Assembly: GCA_964057225.1 (NCBI GenBank)
Contig: OZ059894.1
Span: 19,188,476 to 19,252,475 of the forward strand
Direction: 5' to 3'
Origin: Auanema rhodensis
Lineage: Eukaryota; Nematoda; Chromadorea; Rhabditida; Rhabditidae
DNA length: 64,000 nucleotides
Shown: positions 61,773-64,000 of the stretch, piece by piece
Layout of the letters: every line of letters begins with the position of its first letter
Position numbering within the stretch: position 1 is the first letter of the stretch
Notes under the pieces: generated by a model
Database searches by the model: none
What the model was told of the DNA's origin: nothing
The model's input: only the letters and a program-made list of their open reading frames with translations
Program-made: the position numbers and the translations under genes

Positions 61773-64000
61773 AAGACGATGGACAATGTTATTCAACGAA
61801 AAAAGTAATTCTTGAGGGTGAAAATCGAGGATATAAGTGTGAACTTATATCAGTTGATATCTCGGTGCATTTTTAAGCTAGCGCAAATCTGATAACACAG
61901 ATCGACGCAGCTTAAAAATCCGCATCGAATGCACTATACTACATTGAGAAACGCTTAATACAAAAATTAGTTATGATCGTTTGAAAAATGATGCATTAGT
62001 GTATGTTGAGTTTCCATATACACTCAACATTGCTTCCAAAAACATTTTGACAAAAATTTTTTCGAAAAATTTCAAAATAATTTAGCAAAAAGTAGATGTT
62101 TTTAGATTCCTTTTTTCAAGGCAAAGACGATGGACAATGTTATTCAACGAAAAAATTAATTCTTCAGGGTGAAAATCGAGGATATAAGTGTGAACTTATA
62201 TCAGTTGATATCTCGGTGCATTTTTAAGCTAGCGCAAATCTGATAACACAGATCGACGCAGCTTAAAAATCCGCATCGAATGCACTATACTACATTGAGA
62301 AACGCTTGATACAGAAATTAGTTATGATTGTTCGAAAAATGATGCATTAGTGTATGTTGAGTTTCCATGTACACTCAACATTGCTTCCAAAAACATTTTG
62401 ACAAAAATTTTTTCGAAAAATTTCAAAATAATTTAGCAAAAAGTAGATGTTTTCGGATTTCTTTTTTCAAGGCAAAGACGATGGACAATGTTATTCAACG
62501 AAAAAATTAATTCTTCAGGGTGAAAATCGAGGATATAAGTGTGAACTTATATCAGTTGATATCTCGGTGCATTTTTAAGCTAGCGCAAATCTGATAACAC
62601 AGATCGACGCAGCTTAAAAATCCGCATCGAATGCACTATACTACATTGAGAAACGCTTAATACAAAAATTAGTTATGATCGTTTGAAAAATGATGCATTA
62701 GTGTATGTTGAGTTTCCATGTACACTCAACATTGCTTCCAAAAACATTTTGACAAAAATTTTTTCGAAAAATTTCAAAATAATTTAGCAAAAAGTAGATG
62801 TTTTTAGATTGCTTTTTTCAAGGCAAAGACGATGGACAATGTTATTCAACGAAAAAATTAATTCTTCAGGGTGAAAATCGAGGATATAAGTGTGAACTTA
62901 TATCAGTTGATATCTCGGTGCATTTTTAAGCTAGCGCAAATCTGATAACACAGATCGACGCAGCTTAAAAATCCGCATCGAATGCACTATACTACATTGA
63001 GAAACGCTTAATACAAAAATTAGTTATGATCGTTTGAAAAATGATGCATTAGTGTATGTTGAGTTTCCATGTACACTCAACATTGCTTCCAAAAACATTT
63101 TGACAAAAATTTTTTCGAAAAATTTCAAAATAATTTAGCAAAAAGTAGATGTTTTTAGATTGCTTTTTTCAAGGCAAAGACGATGGACAATGTTATTCAA
63201 CGAAAAAAGTAATTCTTGAGGGTGAAAATCGAGGATATAAGTGTGAACTTATATCAGTTGATATCTCGGTGCATTTTTGAGCTAGCGCAAATCTGATAAC
63301 ACAGATCGACGCAGCTTAAAAATCCGCATCGAATGCACTATACTACATTGAGAAACGCTCAACACAAAAATTAGTTATGATCGTTTGAAAAATGATGCAT
63401 TAGTGTATGTTGAGTTTCCATATACACTCAACATTGCTTCCAAAAACATTTTGACAAAAATTTTTTCGAAAAATTTCAAAATAATTTAGCAAAAAGTAGA
63501 TGTTTTTAGATTCCTTTTTTCAAGGCAAAGACGATGGACAATGTTATTCAACGAAAAAATTAATTCTTCAGGGTGAAAATCGAGGATATAAGTGTGAACT
63601 TATATCAGTTGATATCTCGGTGCATTTTTAAGCTAGCGCAAATCTGATAACACAGATCGACGCAGCTTAAAAATCCGCATCGAATGCACTATACTACATT
63701 GAGAAACGCTTAATACAAAAATTAGTTATGATCGTTTGAAAAATGATGCATTAGTGTATGTTGAGTTTCCATGTACACTCAACATTGCTTCCAAAAACAT
63801 TTTGACAAAAATTTTTTCGAAAAATTTCAAAATAATTTAGCAAAAAGTAGATGTTTTTAGAATCCATTTTTCAAGGCAAAGACGATGGACAATGTTATTC
63901 AACGAAAAAATTAATTCTTCAGGGTGAAAATCGAGGATATAAGTGTGAACTTATATCAGTTGATATCTCGGTGCATTTTTAAGCTAGCGCAAATCTGATA
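61773..64000 (+). repeat. Terminal mosaic monomers and partial last unit
   Basis: Units 61773 and 63177, 1404 bp apart, share AAAAAAGTAATTCTTGAGG and CCATATACAC, an uncommon change in the hairpin C loop, so a loose 4-mer is possible. Unit 62124 has CTTGATACAGAA without the usual GATCCATT, plus GATTGTTCGAAAA. Unit 63177 has TTTTTGAGC and CTCAACACAAAAA. The last unit starts at 63879 and is cut at 64000 by the window edge, inside dyad B. The array continues beyond both window edges. Confidence 0.72.

Larger units (their letters stand above)
1..64000 (+). repeat. Tandem satellite DNA array, 351-bp monomer, about 182.3 copies
   Basis: The whole window is one head-to-tail array. The landmark AAGACGATGG (or a one-base variant) recurs in phase from 1 to 63879, giving 182 full units and a 122-bp partial last unit. 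Units are 350-352 bp, almost all 351. Every unit is in the same orientation, and I saw no inverted copy, no transposon insertion and no unique sequence. Adjacent units differ by a few to roughly a dozen bases by eye. Unit 1 has 107 G+C in 350 bp (about 31%). Stop codons interrupt all frames in nearly every unit. This is what satellite DNA of eukaryotic constitutive heterochromatin looks like. A centromeric or pericentromeric site is an inference, because the window contains no array edge. Confidence 0.98.

Noticed and set aside
1-64000. CRISPR array
   Set aside because: The repeat is 351 bp, contiguous and without unique spacers, and no cas genes are present.
1-64000. rDNA spacer, tRNA/5S clusters or transposon terminal repeats
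   Set aside because: I saw no tRNA or 5S promoter boxes, no rRNA-like segment, no target-site duplications and no open reading frame for a transposase or reverse transcriptase.
1-64000. Match to a named satellite family such as the beetle major satellites or the Drosophila 359-bp satellite
   Set aside because: Length and AT richness are similar, but I cannot confirm sequence identity from memory. A database search with the consensus monomer would decide it.

Overview
This 64 kb window is one uninterrupted, head-to-tail satellite DNA array with no gene, RNA gene or transposon that I can support. I tracked the phase of the landmark AAGACGATGG through the window. It gives 182 complete monomers (unit 1 starts at 1, the last full unit ends at 63878) plus a 122-bp partial copy at 63879-64000. 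Monomers are 351 bp. Seven are 350 bp (starts 1, 1755, 3509, 48789, 51246, 54053, 55105) and three are 352 bp (starts 45979, 47735, 50192). All copies lie on the same strand. A hand count of unit 1 gives 107 G+C in 350 bp, so the array is about 69% A+T.

Origin: a long, homogeneous, AT-rich array with nested higher-order repeats is typical of eukaryotic constitutive heterochromatin, that is (peri)centromeric or subtelomeric. A monomer of about 350 bp, close to two nucleosome lengths, and short dyads recall the major satellites of insects such as darkling beetles. I cannot identify the species or family from sequence alone.

Monomer anatomy, with offsets from the unit start: 58-79 hairpin A; 75-88 overlapping small palindrome; 97-147 long imperfect dyad B; 231-258 hairpin C, the most conserved part; 280-319 A/T-tract region with palindrome D; 330-350 a highly variable 'linker' that acts as a subtype barcode.

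Layout by higher-order repeat (HOR): 351-3858, two 5-mers of 1754 bp; 4561-9825, a 5-mer (1755 bp) with a contracted 4-mer copy; 10528-14037, dimers of 702 bp; 14389-22461, 4-mer/3-mer mosaic (1404/1053 bp), the only part with EcoRI sites; 22462-25269, two 4-mers; 25270-30183, dimer-rich mosaic; 30184-37203 and 37204-44574, a tandem duplication of a 20-22-monomer block; 44575-47734, a locally shuffled run; 47.56-52.26 kb, a 7-mer (2457 bp) duplication; 51596-53701, two 3-mers; 55806-57560, dimers with an altered hairpin A; 57912-61772, dimers then 3-mers; 61773-64000, a looser mosaic.

The interest lies in the record of unequal exchange. Chimeric junction monomers can be located to within tens to about 150 bp (8422-8772, 36853-37203, 49841-50191, 17197-17547, 18952-19302). 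HOR period changes repeatedly along the array while monomer length stays nearly fixed. I found no new protein or RNA system here.
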